Positions 1 through 9,846 of a stretch of 64,000 bases of DNA are shown piece after piece; the first letter of the stretch is position 1; every line of letters starts with the position of its first letter. Source of the stretch: Aquirufa beregesia. Lineage in GTDB: Bacteria; Bacteroidota; Bacteroidia; Cytophagales; Spirosomataceae. Where the stretch lies: NCBI RefSeq assembly GCF_011090385.1, contig NZ_SEWW01000002.1, positions 51,825 through 115,824 of the forward strand, given 5' to 3'. A program made the position numbers and the translations under genes. The notes under the pieces were generated by a model. It ran no database searches and had not been told where the DNA came from. It saw nothing but the letters and a program-made list of their open reading frames with translations.

Positions 1-1550
1 AAATATTGGTGTGAAATACCTTGACCTGTATCTGCAACTGAAAATTTCACATTGTTTCTGTCTTTAATTACTTGAATTGAAATAGTAGAATTTTCGAAAC
101 TGTAATTGATTGCATTTGCAACCAAATTGCTTAAAACCCAAGCTGTTTTCTCTTTATCAGCTAGGACTTGAGATACAGAAGGGTCAATTTTTACTTCAAA
201 CTTGATTTGTTTATACTCTGCGGATATGTGATTTGTATTTATGGCGTATTCAACTATTTCGGCAGGAGTTGTGGCCATTACAATTAATTGAATACTTCCA
301 CTTTCCACTTGTGTCATATTTAATAATTCACTAGTAATTTTTAAAAGTCGATTTGCATCTTCCTTAATACTCTCCATTAATTGAATTTGATCCTCATTTA
401 AATTACCTATTTTGTGATTTTCTAATAATTGTACACTCATTTTAATAGAGGAAAGAGGTGTTTTTAATTCATGTGATATGGTGGCCAAAAAATTGGTTTT
501 AGCAAAATCAAGCTCCTTGTACTCCGTTATATTTTGAAGTAGAATAACATTGCCTACAAATTTTTCTTCATTTTCTCCTGTTGGAATTATATTTATGGCT
601 ATGATTTCTTTGTTAAAAAAACTCTCCTTATTATCTGAATATATTTTTACAGGTTTGTTGATTTTTTTTTCAATAAATAAATCTTGAATAAGTGTTCTTA
701 CTAAATCATTATTTACTGCAATATCTTGAATACGTTTTCCGAGGACCTCTTCGTTTTTTAGTCCAGTAACGTATAATGCGGTATTATTCATGAAAATTAT
801 ATTATTTTTTTCGTCCAAGCCAATTACAGGATCTCGCATATTGTTAATTAATGTATCGATTCTCTTTTTTTCTAACATAAGCTTATCTAAACTACTAGCT
901 TGGTATTCCTCTAGTTTTTCAGCCATTATGTTAAATGATGTAGCTAATTCTCCAAATTCATTATTGTCATCAAAGTGGACTCTTTTTGAATAGTTTTGTG
1001 ATGCAATTTGTTTAATACTTTCGGATAGTTCTTTGATTGGATTAGCGATATTTCCAGGAAGGTTTACTAAGAGGATGAAAGCAATTAGAAAACAGATAGT
1101 ACCGATGATTGAAATTTCAAAAATAGATTTTTCAGCTGTTTCATCGGCAATGTTACTTTTTCGTTGAATAGCTTGCATATTGAGCTGCATAATATCCGTG
1201 ATATCTGTTCTTGTGTTTTTTATTAAGATGCTATCATTAGGGGATAATTTTAATTTGTTGTAATCATTTGTTAGTTTGAGGGTTAATTCTTTTTCCCCAA
1301 CTTCTGTTATATTCTTTAGTTGTTTCGCAAGGTTTTCTTCAATTAATTGTTGTTCTACTTTACTATAGATGCCGTTATTTAAGGCTATCATCATTTGTCG
1401 CGAATAGTCTAATGTGTTGTAATTTGCTACCAGTATATTTTTTGTATCGTTTGATAGTTTAGTAATGAATTGGCTTGCCAAAATTGAAAGTAGAATGATC
1501 ATGGCAAATAGAGATCCAGTGCCAAGAAATAATTTATATTTGATTTTCAT
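1..1550 (-). CDS. Sensor histidine kinase of the Kdp locus (C-terminus outside window)
   Basis: The frame runs off the left edge and 516 residues are visible. A first membrane segment (about 7-29), a stretch of roughly 115 extracytoplasmic residues and a second membrane segment (about 146-166) precede a HAMP linker, a PAS domain (about 230-345), the HisKA box FLATISHELKTPLSS (phospho-accepting His near 360), an N box (SNLVANAINYS) and the G1 motif DTGQGI close to the edge. The ATG shares one base with the stop of the KdpD-like gene (TAATG), so the two are probably translationally coupled. In most bacteria the kinase is the C-terminal half of KdpD; here it is a separate membrane protein. By position it should phosphorylate the NtrC-type regulator at the other end of the locus (inference). 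Confidence 0.9.
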   Translation of the reverse strand, partial: MKIKYKLFLGTGSLFAMIILLSILASQFITKLSNDTKNILVANYNTLDYSRQMMIALNNGIYSKVEQQLIEENLAKQLKNITEVGEKELTLKLTNDYNKLKLSPNDSILIKNTRTDITDIMQLNMQAIQRKSNIADETAEKSIFEISIIGTICFLIAFILLVNLPGNIANPIKELSESIKQIASQNYSKRVHFDDNNEFGELATSFNIMAEKLEEYQASSLDKLMLEKKRIDTLINNMRDPVIGLDEKNNIIFMNNTALYVTGLKNEEVLGKRIQDIAVNNDLVRTLIQDLFIEKKINKPVKIYSDNKESFFNKEIIAINIIPTGENEEKFVGNVILLQNITEYKELDFAKTNFLATISHELKTPLSSIKMSVQLLENHKIGNLNEDQIQLMESIKEDANRLLKITSELLNMTQVESGSIQLIVMATTPAEIVEYAINTNHISAEYKQIKFEVKIDPSVSQVLADKEKTAWVLSNLVANAINYSFENSTISIQVIKDRNNVKFSVADTGQGISHQY

Positions 1551-2674
1551 TAGCTTAATATGACTAAGTCAATATTCGTAAGAGATAGTTTTTTGAGTAA
1601 GTTATTAAATACGTTTGTTGAAAGTATGATTTTAAACAAACTTAGATGGGGCTTACCAATACAAATGGTTGTTATTTTCTTTTCTTCACATTGTTCCAAA
1701 ATGGTAGTAGAAATATGACTACTTTCTACTTTAATTATTTCAGCACCTAATTCTGTGGCTAGTTTAAAATTACTAATCAGATGTCTTTGTTTGTTTAAAG
1801 GGATATGACTACTATTTTCGGATGGAGTTTGTACATATAATAAATACCATTTACTGTGATAATAATTGGCCAATCTAGCTGTTTTCCTAATGACGGTCTT
1901 GGCCGTAATTTCATTACTGCTAATACATGCTAAAAATCGTTCGTGTTTTAGTGTATTTTCTTTGGTGATTTCTGTTTCAACTTTGCGTTCAACCTGAGAA
2001 GCAACTTCTTTTAAGGCTAACTCACGAAGTTGAAGAATGTGCTCACTTTTAAAAAAGTTATTTAGTGCAATTGGGATTTTTTCTATGGAATAAATTTTAC
2101 CTTCTTTTAATCGTTCGATTAACTCATCTGAGGTTAAATCAATATTTACGACTTCATCAGCTATTGACAAAACTTTATCTGGAATTCGTTCAGTGACATC
2201 AATTCCTGTAATTGCTTTTACTTCTTTGTTGAGGCTTTCAATGTGTTGAATATTTACTGCTGAAATTACATTAATTCCTGAGTCAAGAATTTCCAGTACA
2301 TCTTGCCAGCGTTTTTCATTTTTACTCCCTTCTATATTTGTATGAGCTAATTCATCTATAATTACTACTTCAGGCCGTAAATTAATAACGGCCTGAACAT
2401 CTAATTCATCTAATCTTTTTCCTTTGTAGAAAAGGGTTCTTCTGGGGATAATTGGCAAGCCTTCTAATAATGCATGTGTCTCTTTTCTGTTGTGAGTTTC
2501 AATATATCCAATTTTTACATCGATTCCATTTTTCAAAAGGGCATGTGCTTCTTGCAACATTCGAAAGGTTTTACCTACCCCAGCACTCATTCCAATATAA
2601 ATTTTGAATTTACCTCTTCTCGACTTTTTTATAAGATCAAGAAAAAGTTGGACATGGTGTTCTTTTTCTGTCAT
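1550..2674 (-). CDS. kdpD: KdpD N-terminal half (KdpD sensor + universal stress domain, no kinase)
   Basis: The 374-residue protein matches only the cytoplasmic N-terminal part of KdpD. It has the Walker A motif GMSAGVGKT (about 28-36), a Walker B-like segment VVIIDELAHTN (about 104-114) and a universal-stress-protein fold in the last 130 residues. The membrane segments and histidine kinase of the usual 900-residue KdpD are absent and are supplied by the next gene, which overlaps it by one base. In KdpD this N-terminal part binds nucleotide and K+-dependent signals and tunes kinase/phosphatase balance. It starts 11 bp after the porin gene, so it belongs to the kdp operon. A split KdpD is common in Bacteroidota. 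Confidence 0.92.
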   Translation of the reverse strand: MTEKEHHVQLFLDLIKKSRRGKFKIYIGMSAGVGKTFRMLQEAHALLKNGIDVKIGYIETHNRKETHALLEGLPIIPRRTLFYKGKRLDELDVQAVINLRPEVVIIDELAHTNIEGSKNEKRWQDVLEILDSGINVISAVNIQHIESLNKEVKAITGIDVTERIPDKVLSIADEVVNIDLTSDELIERLKEGKIYSIEKIPIALNNFFKSEHILQLRELALKEVASQVERKVETEITKENTLKHERFLACISSNEITAKTVIRKTARLANYYHSKWYLLYVQTPSENSSHIPLNKQRHLISNFKLATELGAEIIKVESSHISTTILEQCEEKKITTICIGKPHLSLFKIILSTNVFNNLLKKLSLTNIDLVILS

Positions 2675-2685
2675 GGATGAAACAT

Positions 2686-3762
2686 TTAAAATGAAATTGC
2701 CAAAGAAGTTGTCATGGTGAAATCGTCAGAAACTAGTTTCTCTAATCGATGAAAGGTATCGTTGTTTCCAGTAAATTTGCGACCTTCTATCCTCCAGGTA
2801 GTATTTTCTGTAATGGAATAATCATAATTAATAGAATAACTCCAAGTTTGAAAGCCTTGGGGACTTGTATTGGAGATGATAATTCCATTGGGGTCACTAT
2901 AATATTCTACTCTTCCCACAATGTTGCTTCTCGAAGTTGGACTAATTTTTAATATTAAAACAGTTGAATACCATTGATAGAAATCAGCACTATTTTTATT
3001 TTTTTGTTCAAAACCCAAATCAAAACCAGCAGTAAATGCAACTTTTTTACTTAATTGAAATATACCATACCAATTATGAAAATACCTCATTAATTTGGTG
3101 CTATCTGGTTTATCATTCCCGATGAATGAGCTACTATTTATTGTAATTTTTTTATTTGGAGTGAATGTCAATTGGTGCCCTAGAGCGAGGGTGCTATTCC
3201 CATCTATTCGTTGTATTCGCTGCCAACCATTTAATAGTAATCCACTCAAAAGCCATTTTTTATTGGGAGCAAGGTATGTGACTTTAATGCCACTTTCATA
3301 ATATGGAGAGTTGTCTGCCATAATACTTCTTGTTAGGGTCCAACAATCTTTACTTATGGCACTTTCAAATCCAATATGAGAACTGAAAATACCTGCATCT
3401 AACCATAGATTAAGTTTTTGACTTAATTGTACACCGACGTTTGCTTCATAGATGTTTTTTAAAACTCCAGGTTCTGAGGCTAAGTTTGCATTCATGTACG
3501 ATCCAGTAGCTAAGGACAGATTTGCTCTTACATTATTTTGTTGGTACGCAGCTTTAATAAAAGCTAGATTTATAGTTAACTCATTATGTCTATTATGGGA
3601 ATAGATGAAATTGGGCCTAGTTCCACTAGTAGGATTATTAAAATCATAACTAAAATAAGATTCTAAATATCCAGAAAAAATTAATGGTTTTTTCTCATTT
3701 TCGGATTGAGCAAAAGTTAATTGTGTGATCAGGGAAAATATGAGTAAAATAAATTTTTTCAT
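2686..3762 (-). CDS. Outer-membrane porin-like protein of the kdp operon
   Basis: This is a 358-residue protein with a signal peptide (about 1-18, ending TFAQ) and alternating hydrophobic/aromatic strands ending in a C-terminal Phe (TTSLAISF), typical of an outer-membrane beta barrel. It resembles the predicted barrel proteins encoded next to kdp genes in other Bacteroidota. It lies 3 bp after kdpC and 11 bp before kdpD, so it is cotranscribed with the potassium pump. The plausible role is a channel letting K+ or another solute cross the outer membrane when the Kdp pump is induced. That role is inferred from position; the sequence alone shows only a barrel. Confidence 0.8.
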   Translation of the reverse strand: MKKFILLIFSLITQLTFAQSENEKKPLIFSGYLESYFSYDFNNPTSGTRPNFIYSHNRHNELTINLAFIKAAYQQNNVRANLSLATGSYMNANLASEPGVLKNIYEANVGVQLSQKLNLWLDAGIFSSHIGFESAISKDCWTLTRSIMADNSPYYESGIKVTYLAPNKKWLLSGLLLNGWQRIQRIDGNSTLALGHQLTFTPNKKITINSSSFIGNDKPDSTKLMRYFHNWYGIFQLSKKVAFTAGFDLGFEQKNKNSADFYQWYSTVLILKISPTSRSNIVGRVEYYSDPNGIIISNTSPQGFQTWSYSINYDYSITENTTWRIEGRKFTGNNDTFHRLEKLVSDDFTMTTSLAISF

Positions 3763-3765
3763 TAC

Positions 3766-4326
3766 TTATTGCATCTTATCTAGTTCAATATTCAATTTAA
3801 GAACATGGATACGTTCAGGGCCAAAAAGGCCAGCCATGGGTTTTTCAGTTTGTTTTGAGATTAATGTAGTTAAAGCATTTTCAGAAATACCTCTAACTTT
3901 TGAGATTCGATTAATTTGTATAAGGGCAGATGTTACAGAAATATGAGGATCTAATCCACTACCACTTGCAGTAACTAGATCAGAAGGAATTTCAGATTTT
4001 TTTATTTTGGGATTATGTGCTATAAATGTATCAATTCTTGCTTGCACAGATGCTAAATATGCAGGATTAGAAGGCCCTTTATTACTTCCTGCAGAACTAG
4101 CTGCATTATATTCAACAGCAGATGGTCGTGAATTGAAATAACGATCATTCGTAAATTTTTGACCTAAATTGCTGTAAAATTTTTTGCCTTTGAAATAAAT
4201 TACATCACCATTTCCATGGCTAGTTGTCAACTGGGAACTTGCCCAAACGATAAGTGTATAAGCTCCAGAAAACAAAATAAGCATAACAATAGTTAGTCGA
4301 ATAGAAGAAATTATATTATTTTTCAT
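3766..4326 (-). CDS. kdpC: KdpC, K+-transporting ATPase subunit C
   Basis: The 186-residue protein has one N-terminal membrane helix (about 9-30, VMLILFSGAYTLIVWA) and the family's conserved segments: YFNSRPSAVEYNAASSAGSN, PSDLVTASGSGLDPHIS and the C-terminal GPERIHVLKLNIEL. KdpC is the single-span accessory subunit that stabilises the KdpFABC complex and promotes nucleotide binding by KdpB. Length is close to the usual 190 residues. It sits 9 bp after kdpB and 3 bp before the porin gene. No defects are visible. Confidence 0.97.
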   Translation of the reverse strand: MKNNIISSIRLTIVMLILFSGAYTLIVWASSQLTTSHGNGDVIYFKGKKFYSNLGQKFTNDRYFNSRPSAVEYNAASSAGSNKGPSNPAYLASVQARIDTFIAHNPKIKKSEIPSDLVTASGSGLDPHISVTSALIQINRISKVRGISENALTTLISKQTEKPMAGLFGPERIHVLKLNIELDKMQ

Positions 4327-4335
4327 GATACTACA

Positions 4336-6378
4336 TTAATATAAGATGGTTATAAATAAGTCTATTAATTTTATCCCAATGAAAGGAACAATAATCCCTC
4401 CTAAGCCATAGATCAACAAATTTCTTCGAAGTAAAGCACTAGCTCCAATGGGTTTGTATGCAACGCCTTTTAATGCAAGGGGAATTAACATTGGTATAAT
4501 AATCGCATTAAATATTACAGCAGATAATATAGCACTTTCTGGGCTATGAAGTTTCATAATATTTAAGTCATTTAATGCAGGAATAGATGTAATAAACAGT
4601 GCAGGAACAATAGCAAAATATTTGGCTACATCATTTGCGATACTAAAAGTAGTTAGTGTTCCTCGAGTCATTAGTAACTGTTTGCCTATTTCTACTACTT
4701 CAATTAACTTGGTAGGGTCATTATCAAGATCGACCATATTTCCAGCTTCTTTAGCAGCTTGAGTTCCACTATTCATTGCTACACCAACATCTGCTTGCGC
4801 CAAAGCTGGGGCGTCATTCGTGCCATCTCCCATCATTGCGACTAGCCTACCTTCGCTTTGTTCTTTTCGGATATAGTTCATTTTGTCTTCAGGTTTAGCT
4901 TCTGCGATGAAATCATCTACCCCTGCTTTTTCTGCTATAAATTTGGCTGTTAATGGGTTATCGCCTGTTACCATGACTGTTTTAATGCCCATCTTTCGTA
5001 AGCGATCAAACCGTTCGCTAATACCTGCTTTGATAATGTCTTGTAATTCAATTACACCTAAGACTTTTTCATTTTCAGCAACCACTAAAGGTGTACCTCC
5101 ATTGCTGGAGATTAGTCCCACTTTTTCTTCTGTTTCTTTTGGAAATATATTACCGGCCTTTTCTGTTAGTGCCCGAATGGAGTCATATGCCCCTTTTCTT
5201 ATCCGAGTAGTATCATAGTCAATTCCTGAGCATCTCGTTTCTGCTGAAAATTTGATAAATCGGTGATTTTTAAATTCAAAATTCAAAGGATTTAAGCCAA
5301 TTAATTCAATAATTGATTTTCCTTCTGGGGTGTCATCCGACATCGAGCTTAATACTGCAGCCCTCAAAAAATCCTCTTCTTTGACTCCATTGGACAGATA
5401 AAAATGAGTTGCTTTTCTATTTCCAATTGTGATTGTACCTGTTTTGTCTAGTAGAAGTACATCAATGTCTCCTGCTGTTTCTACAGCCTTACCACTTTTG
5501 GTGATAACATTGGCTCTTAATGCTCTATCCATGCCTGCAATGCCAATTGCGGAAAGTAACCCCCCAATTGTAGTAGGAATTAAACAAACAAACAGTGAAA
5601 TAAAAGCAGCAATTGTAATGGGCGTTTGTGAGAAATCTGCTAATGGTTTTAATGTAATTGTAACAATAATGAATACAAGAGTAAAGCCAGCTAAAAGGAT
5701 GGTAAGTGCTATTTCATTCGGAGTTTTTTGACGAGAAGCCCCTTCAACTAATGCGATCATTTTATCCAAGAAACTCTCTCCTTGTTCAGTAGTAACCATA
5801 ACTTTGATTTTGTCTGATAAGACTTTTGTTCCACCAGTTACACTACTTTTATCTCCGCCAGATTCTCTAATAACTGGGGCACTTTCTCCTGTGATAGCAC
5901 TTTCGTCAATGGTAGCGAGTCCTTCAATTATTTCACCATCGTTTGGAATGATATCGCCAGCTTCACAAATAAATATATCACCTTTTTTTAATTGGGATGA
6001 GGGGACTACCTTTATTTCATTTAGATACATTTCACCAAGAGGTTGAATTAATTTCGCAGGAGTTTCTTCTCTGGTTTTTCTGAGACTATTGGCTTGCGCT
6101 TTACCTCTAGCTTCTGCAATGGCTTCAGCAAAATTGGCAAATAATAATGTGATAAATAGAATGGAAGTGAGGGTGCAATTGTACATCAAACTACCCTGAT
6201 CCTTCACACCCGTGGCTATAAGTACACATACAAATACCATCACTAAGGTTCCAACCCAAACAGTAAACATGACTGGATTTCGAAACATTTTTACTGGACT
6301 TAGCTTGATAAAGCTTTCCTTGATTGCGTCAAAAACTAAATCGCTTTCAAATAAATTATTTTTTTTAATAAGGCTCAT
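4336..6378 (-). CDS. kdpB: KdpB, P-type K+-transporting ATPase catalytic subunit
   Basis: This P-type ATPase carries the phosphorylation motif DKTGTIT, the actuator-loop TGES motif (AITGESAPV), the nucleotide-domain segment KGAYDSI and the hinge motif [10 protein letters not shown], with clusters of membrane helices at both ends. It hydrolyses ATP to drive K+ import through KdpA. I place the start at the ATG at 6378 (protein begins MSLIKKNN, 680 residues, close to the usual 682) instead of the upstream in-frame codon at 6411, because the latter would overlap the end of kdpA by 23 bp. The gap to kdpA is then 10 bp. Confidence 0.97.
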   Translation of the reverse strand: MSLIKKNNLFESDLVFDAIKESFIKLSPVKMFRNPVMFTVWVGTLVMVFVCVLIATGVKDQGSLMYNCTLTSILFITLLFANFAEAIAEARGKAQANSLRKTREETPAKLIQPLGEMYLNEIKVVPSSQLKKGDIFICEAGDIIPNDGEIIEGLATIDESAITGESAPVIRESGGDKSSVTGGTKVLSDKIKVMVTTEQGESFLDKMIALVEGASRQKTPNEIALTILLAGFTLVFIIVTITLKPLADFSQTPITIAAFISLFVCLIPTTIGGLLSAIGIAGMDRALRANVITKSGKAVETAGDIDVLLLDKTGTITIGNRKATHFYLSNGVKEEDFLRAAVLSSMSDDTPEGKSIIELIGLNPLNFEFKNHRFIKFSAETRCSGIDYDTTRIRKGAYDSIRALTEKAGNIFPKETEEKVGLISSNGGTPLVVAENEKVLGVIELQDIIKAGISERFDRLRKMGIKTVMVTGDNPLTAKFIAEKAGVDDFIAEAKPEDKMNYIRKEQSEGRLVAMMGDGTNDAPALAQADVGVAMNSGTQAAKEAGNMVDLDNDPTKLIEVVEIGKQLLMTRGTLTTFSIANDVAKYFAIVPALFITSIPALNDLNIMKLHSPESAILSAVIFNAIIIPMLIPLALKGVAYKPIGASALLRRNLLIYGLGGIIVPFIGIKLIDLFITILY

Positions 6379-6388
6379 GATATGGAGT

Positions 6389-8083
6389 TTACATAGATAA
6401 ATATTCTGCAATTGGCCCTAATGACAAAGCCGGGAAAAATGATAAAGCAGCGACAATAACAATGACAATGAAGATCATCAACCCAAATGTAATCGTATCT
6501 GTTTTTAATGTTCCTGCGCTTTCAGGAATGTATTTTTTACTTGCTAAACTACCAGCAATGGCAACTGGGCCAATTATTGGAATAAATCTTGCTAGAAGCA
6601 TAACTATTCCGCTTGCAATATTCCAAAATGGGGTATTATCTCCTAGTCCTTCAAACCCACTTCCATTATTTGCACTTGATGAAGTGAATTCATAGAGCAT
6701 TTCGCTGAAGCCATGAAAACTTGGGTTATTTAACCACGCCGATAACTCAATAGGGTTTTGCGTATAGGCGTAACTAGCAAAAGCTGTTCCTGTTAAAATA
6801 AGTAAAGGATGAAGCAAGGTTACTCCCATGGCAATTTGCATTTCTTTTGCTTCTATCTTTTTGCCTAAAAATTCGGGAGTTCTACCAACCATCAAACCAC
6901 TAATAAATACAGTCAAAATGATGTAAATGTAAAAATTTAGAAAACCCACACCACATCCTCCATAAAACGCATTCACCATCATGCCTAGCATTTGAAAAAG
7001 GCCACTTAAAGGCATAAAACTATCGTGCATAGCATTTACACTACCCGTTGAAATCACGGTAGTTGCAATACTCCAATATGCAGAAGCTGCAGCCCCAAAT
7101 CGGACTTCTTTTCCTTCCATATTTCCATGTTGGTTAATCCCCATTTTTTCTATTAATGGATTTCCATTCATTTCATTCCATATAGTCGGCAAGGCTAATA
7201 GTAAGAAACCAACGGTCATAACGCCAAAAATCATCCAGGCCAAATTTTTTCTCTTAAGCATGTAACCAATAGCAAAAATGAATGCTAGAGGAATTAGCAT
7301 CTGGGTAATTATTTCCAAAGTATTAGTGAAATAATTGGGGTTTTCAAGTGGGTGCGAGGAGTTAGCGCCAAAGAAGCCTCCTCCATTAGTACCTAGATGT
7401 TTGATTGCTATAAATGCAGCAGCTGGACCCCTGCTAACTTGTACAGATTCGTCTTGCAAAGTTGTGATTGTGTCCTTCCCTTCAAAAGTCATAGGGCTTC
7501 CATTCAACACTAATAAAATAGCCACTAGTATGGAGAATGGTAATAAGATTCGAGTACAAGAGCGCACAAATAAATAGTAAAAGTTTCCAAGAGTATGGGC
7601 TACTTTTTCTTTCATTGCATTAACGACTATTACAGCCATCGCAATTCCGCAACCCGCACTTATGAACTGGAACAACATCAAAACTAATTGTCCTAAATAG
7701 CTAATCCCTGTTTCACCTGAATAGTGTTGTAAATTAGTGTTTGCAATAAAACTAATTGCTGTATTAAGGGCTAAATCTAAACTCATGGATGGATTTCCAT
7801 CTGGGTTAAGAGCTAAGTTTCCCATATTAGTCAATACAAGCATGGCTAATACAAACCAGACTAAATTAATTGTAAGCATGACAACAATATGTTGCTTCCA
7901 ATTCATTTCTTTTTTAAAGTCAATGTTACCTAGTTTATAGATAAGTTTGTCTAAAGGGTCAAATAGAAAGTCCAAATTTGTTTTTTCATCACTAAAGATT
8001 TTGCCCATGTATCTGCCCATAGGTTTGGCAAGTATTACTACAACAAGGAAACTTAGGATAACTCCAATTATTTCTGTATTCAT
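6389..8083 (-). CDS. kdpA: KdpA, K+-binding and translocating subunit
   Basis: The 564-residue polytopic membrane protein has about ten hydrophobic helices and the repeated selectivity-filter segments of the Trk/Ktr/Kdp superfamily, including [38 protein letters not shown] and [13 protein letters not shown]. KdpA forms the channel-like subunit that binds K+ and passes it towards KdpB. Length matches the usual 557 residues. It starts 3 bp after the tiny kdpF gene and continues into kdpB. Confidence 0.98.
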   Translation of the reverse strand: MNTEIIGVILSFLVVVILAKPMGRYMGKIFSDEKTNLDFLFDPLDKLIYKLGNIDFKKEMNWKQHIVVMLTINLVWFVLAMLVLTNMGNLALNPDGNPSMSLDLALNTAISFIANTNLQHYSGETGISYLGQLVLMLFQFISAGCGIAMAVIVVNAMKEKVAHTLGNFYYLFVRSCTRILLPFSILVAILLVLNGSPMTFEGKDTITTLQDESVQVSRGPAAAFIAIKHLGTNGGGFFGANSSHPLENPNYFTNTLEIITQMLIPLAFIFAIGYMLKRKNLAWMIFGVMTVGFLLLALPTIWNEMNGNPLIEKMGINQHGNMEGKEVRFGAAASAYWSIATTVISTGSVNAMHDSFMPLSGLFQMLGMMVNAFYGGCGVGFLNFYIYIILTVFISGLMVGRTPEFLGKKIEAKEMQIAMGVTLLHPLLILTGTAFASYAYTQNPIELSAWLNNPSFHGFSEMLYEFTSSSANNGSGFEGLGDNTPFWNIASGIVMLLARFIPIIGPVAIAGSLASKKYIPESAGTLKTDTITFGLMIFIVIVIVAALSFFPALSLGPIAEYLSM

Positions 8084-8086
8084 GAT

Positions 8087-8164
8087 TTAAAATTTTTCTG
8101 GTTGAATAAGTACGTAGCACATATACGTAAATACGGAAAGAGAGATAATGAAAAGAAGAGTCAT
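8087..8164 (-). CDS. kdpF: KdpF, 25-residue membrane subunit
   Basis: A 25-codon ORF ends 3 bp before kdpA: one hydrophobic helix (TLLFIISLSVFTYMCYVLIQ) followed by PEKF. Position, length, single-helix layout and the polar C-terminal tail fit KdpF, which is about 29 residues in E. coli and stabilises the KdpABC complex in the membrane. The ATG at 8164 is the only sensible start. No strong Shine-Dalgarno sequence is visible, as is usual in this phylum. Confidence 0.85.
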   Translation of the reverse strand: MTLLFIISLSVFTYMCYVLIQPEKF

Positions 8165-8279
8165 TTTTTTCAATTTAAGTGAATGAGTTAAAATAAAGTG
8201 GGATTACAAACTAGAGGGTGATTTTTTAAGTAAATCACATTATAGGGATTTGTTGATTTGCTTACAGAAAAAGCTATTT

Positions 8280-8295
8280 TGCCTTGTGTAAACCA
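8280..8295 (-). promoter_or_regulatory. Candidate sigma-54 promoter upstream of kdpF
   Basis: On the minus strand TGGTTTACACAAGGCA has the GG-N10-GC spacing of sigma-54 promoters, with TGG and GCA matching the -24 and -12 cores but weak bases in between. It would give a leader of about 105 nt before kdpF. The upstream gene is an NtrC-type activator with a GAFTGA loop, which needs sigma-54. Only two GG-N10-GC sites exist in this gap; this is the one nearer kdpF. Confidence 0.4.
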
Positions 8296-8336
8296 GGATT
8301 GAAGTACCTCTTGATGAATTAAAATCGATTTTACCA

Positions 8337-8358
8337 TGTATCTGTTTTTTTTGATACA
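8337..8358. promoter_or_regulatory. Inverted repeat, possible enhancer site for the Kdp activator
   Basis: TGTATC and GATACA form perfect 6-bp inverted arms around a 10-base T-rich spacer. The element lies about 42 bp upstream of the nearer sigma-54-like site, where activator-binding sites for NtrC-type proteins are commonly found. Its right half contains TTTTGATA, which recurs twice more at 8463 and 8485. Confidence 0.35.
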
Positions 8359-8442
8359 GGTATAACAATTTGATTGCCAAAAATAAAATTATTTTATAAT
8401 GCGCTGATTGTAAGAAGATTAATGAATTTAATCTTGGAGAAA

Positions 8443-8495
8443 GGTAATAATTACCCCTATCATTTTGATAGGGCTATACTTGCATTTTGATAGCC
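8443..8495. promoter_or_regulatory. Cluster of palindromes and repeats after the activator gene
   Basis: Three elements are packed just after the activator's stop codon: GGTAATAATTACC (8443-8455), CCCTATCATTTTGATAGGG (8455-8473) and GGCTAT...ATAGCC (8472-8495). CATTTTGATAG is directly repeated at 8461 and 8483, exactly 22 bp (two helical turns) apart. The minus-strand sequence AGGCTATCAAAATGCA (8481-8496) also has sigma-54 GG-N10-GC spacing. The cluster could be an activator-binding site, a distal sigma-54 promoter, or partly a transcription terminator for the regulator gene. Confidence 0.45.
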
Positions 8496-8496
8496 T

Positions 8497-9846
8497 TTAG
8501 CTGATTTTGTACTCCTCTAATTTTCTATATAGAGTAGTTAAAGCAATATTTAGAAGTTTCGCTGTTTCCGTTTTATTTCCCTTGGTATAATTGAGGACTT
8601 TTTGAATGTGAATTTTTTCTGCACTTGATAGATCAAATGCAGAAAGGGATTTTCCTTCAGAATTTATTGTTTGATTTTGTTCAAAATCATCAGGTAAAGT
8701 TTCCAGCTCCAAAATTCCACTATTAGTTAAAATAACACTTCTTTCCAGAATGTTCTTTAATTCGCGGATATTCCCTTTCCAAGTATGCTTTTTTAATGAA
8801 TTCAAGTATTCTGAAGATATACTAAGGATTGACTTTTTCATTTTAAGAGCGAAGTATTTCATGAAATAATAAGCCAATGCTTCAATATCCTCTGTTCTTT
8901 GTCTTAATGGAGCTAGCTCTATTTGAAATACGGAAATTCGATAATATAAATCTTCTCGAAAGCGATTTTGTATAATTTCGTTTTTCAAGTCTCTATTAGT
9001 GGCGGCAATAATTCTAACATTTACTTTTGTTAATTTACTATCTCCTACTTTAAAGAATTCACCTGTTTCCAGGACTCTGAGTAATTTAGCTTGTAAATCT
9101 AATGGCATTTCACCAATTTCATCAAGGAAAACACTTCCTCCATTTGCTTCTTCAAAAATCCCTTTTGTTTCTTTTATAGCTCCCGTGAACGCTCCTGCCT
9201 TATGCCCAAATAACTCATTTTCTAGTAAATCTTTACTAAATGCAGAACAATTTATCGCAATAAAATTATGTCGAGCTCTATAACTAGCAGTATGAATTGC
9301 TTGAGCAAATATTTCTTTACCTGTTCCCGTTTCTCCCGTAAGTAAAACACTTGCATCAGTTATTGCTACTTTTTGAGCAGTTTCTATAGATTTTTTGATT
9401 GACTTTGATTGACCAATAATTCCCTCAAAGGAATATTTATTTCCCAATTGTTTTTCTAATTGAAGGACTCTTTTTGTCAATGATACTTTCTCTAAAGCTT
9501 TATATAAAAGGGGTATGATTTTATTGTTATCATCGCCTTTTATTATATAGTCAAAAGCTCCATTTTTAATTGCTTCTACTCCATCACTGATATTTCCGAA
9601 TGCTGTTAATAAAATCACTTCTATGTATGAATATCTAGCTTTAATGGTTTTAATGAAATCTACGCCATTTCCATCAGGAAGTTTTACATCGCAAATTATG
9701 ACATCAATATTTAAAAGGTCTAATTTATTTAAACCAGTTTTACAATCACCCGCTTGAGTAACCTCGAACCCCTCCAGCGAAATAATTTTTGACAATAATG
9801 TTCTTAATCTTTCCTCATCATCAATTATTAAGACATGTTGATTCAT
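8497..9846 (-). CDS. NtrC-family sigma-54-dependent response regulator of the Kdp locus
   Basis: The 449-residue protein has a receiver domain (1-115, phospho-acceptor Asp53 in IICDVKLPDGNG), a sigma-54-interacting AAA+ domain with Walker A GETGTGKE, the GAFTGA loop and the DEIGEMP Walker B, and a C-terminal Fis-type helix-turn-helix (about 410-446, KTETAKLLNIALTTLYRKL). Proteins of this kind bind upstream sites and remodel sigma-54 RNA polymerase by ATP hydrolysis. It is encoded in the same direction as kdpFABC, 332 bp upstream, where KdpE (OmpR family) would be expected in Proteobacteria. The orphan-free layout makes the kinase at 1-1550 its likely partner. Confidence 0.93.
   Translation of the reverse strand: MNQHVLIIDDEERLRTLLSKIISLEGFEVTQAGDCKTGLNKLDLLNIDVIICDVKLPDGNGVDFIKTIKARYSYIEVILLTAFGNISDGVEAIKNGAFDYIIKGDDNNKIIPLLYKALEKVSLTKRVLQLEKQLGNKYSFEGIIGQSKSIKKSIETAQKVAITDASVLLTGETGTGKEIFAQAIHTASYRARHNFIAINCSAFSKDLLENELFGHKAGAFTGAIKETKGIFEEANGGSVFLDEIGEMPLDLQAKLLRVLETGEFFKVGDSKLTKVNVRIIAATNRDLKNEIIQNRFREDLYYRISVFQIELAPLRQRTEDIEALAYYFMKYFALKMKKSILSISSEYLNSLKKHTWKGNIRELKNILERSVILTNSGILELETLPDDFEQNQTINSEGKSLSAFDLSSAEKIHIQKVLNYTKGNKTETAKLLNIALTTLYRKLEEYKIS

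Larger units (their letters stand above)
8165..8496. other. Intergenic regulatory gap between the activator and kdpF
   Basis: This 332-bp stretch contains no plausible gene. It holds the two sigma-54-like sites, the TGTATC/GATACA inverted repeat and the palindrome cluster described separately. It is the only sizeable gap in the locus, so the main kdp promoter must lie here or upstream of the activator gene. Confidence 0.7.
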
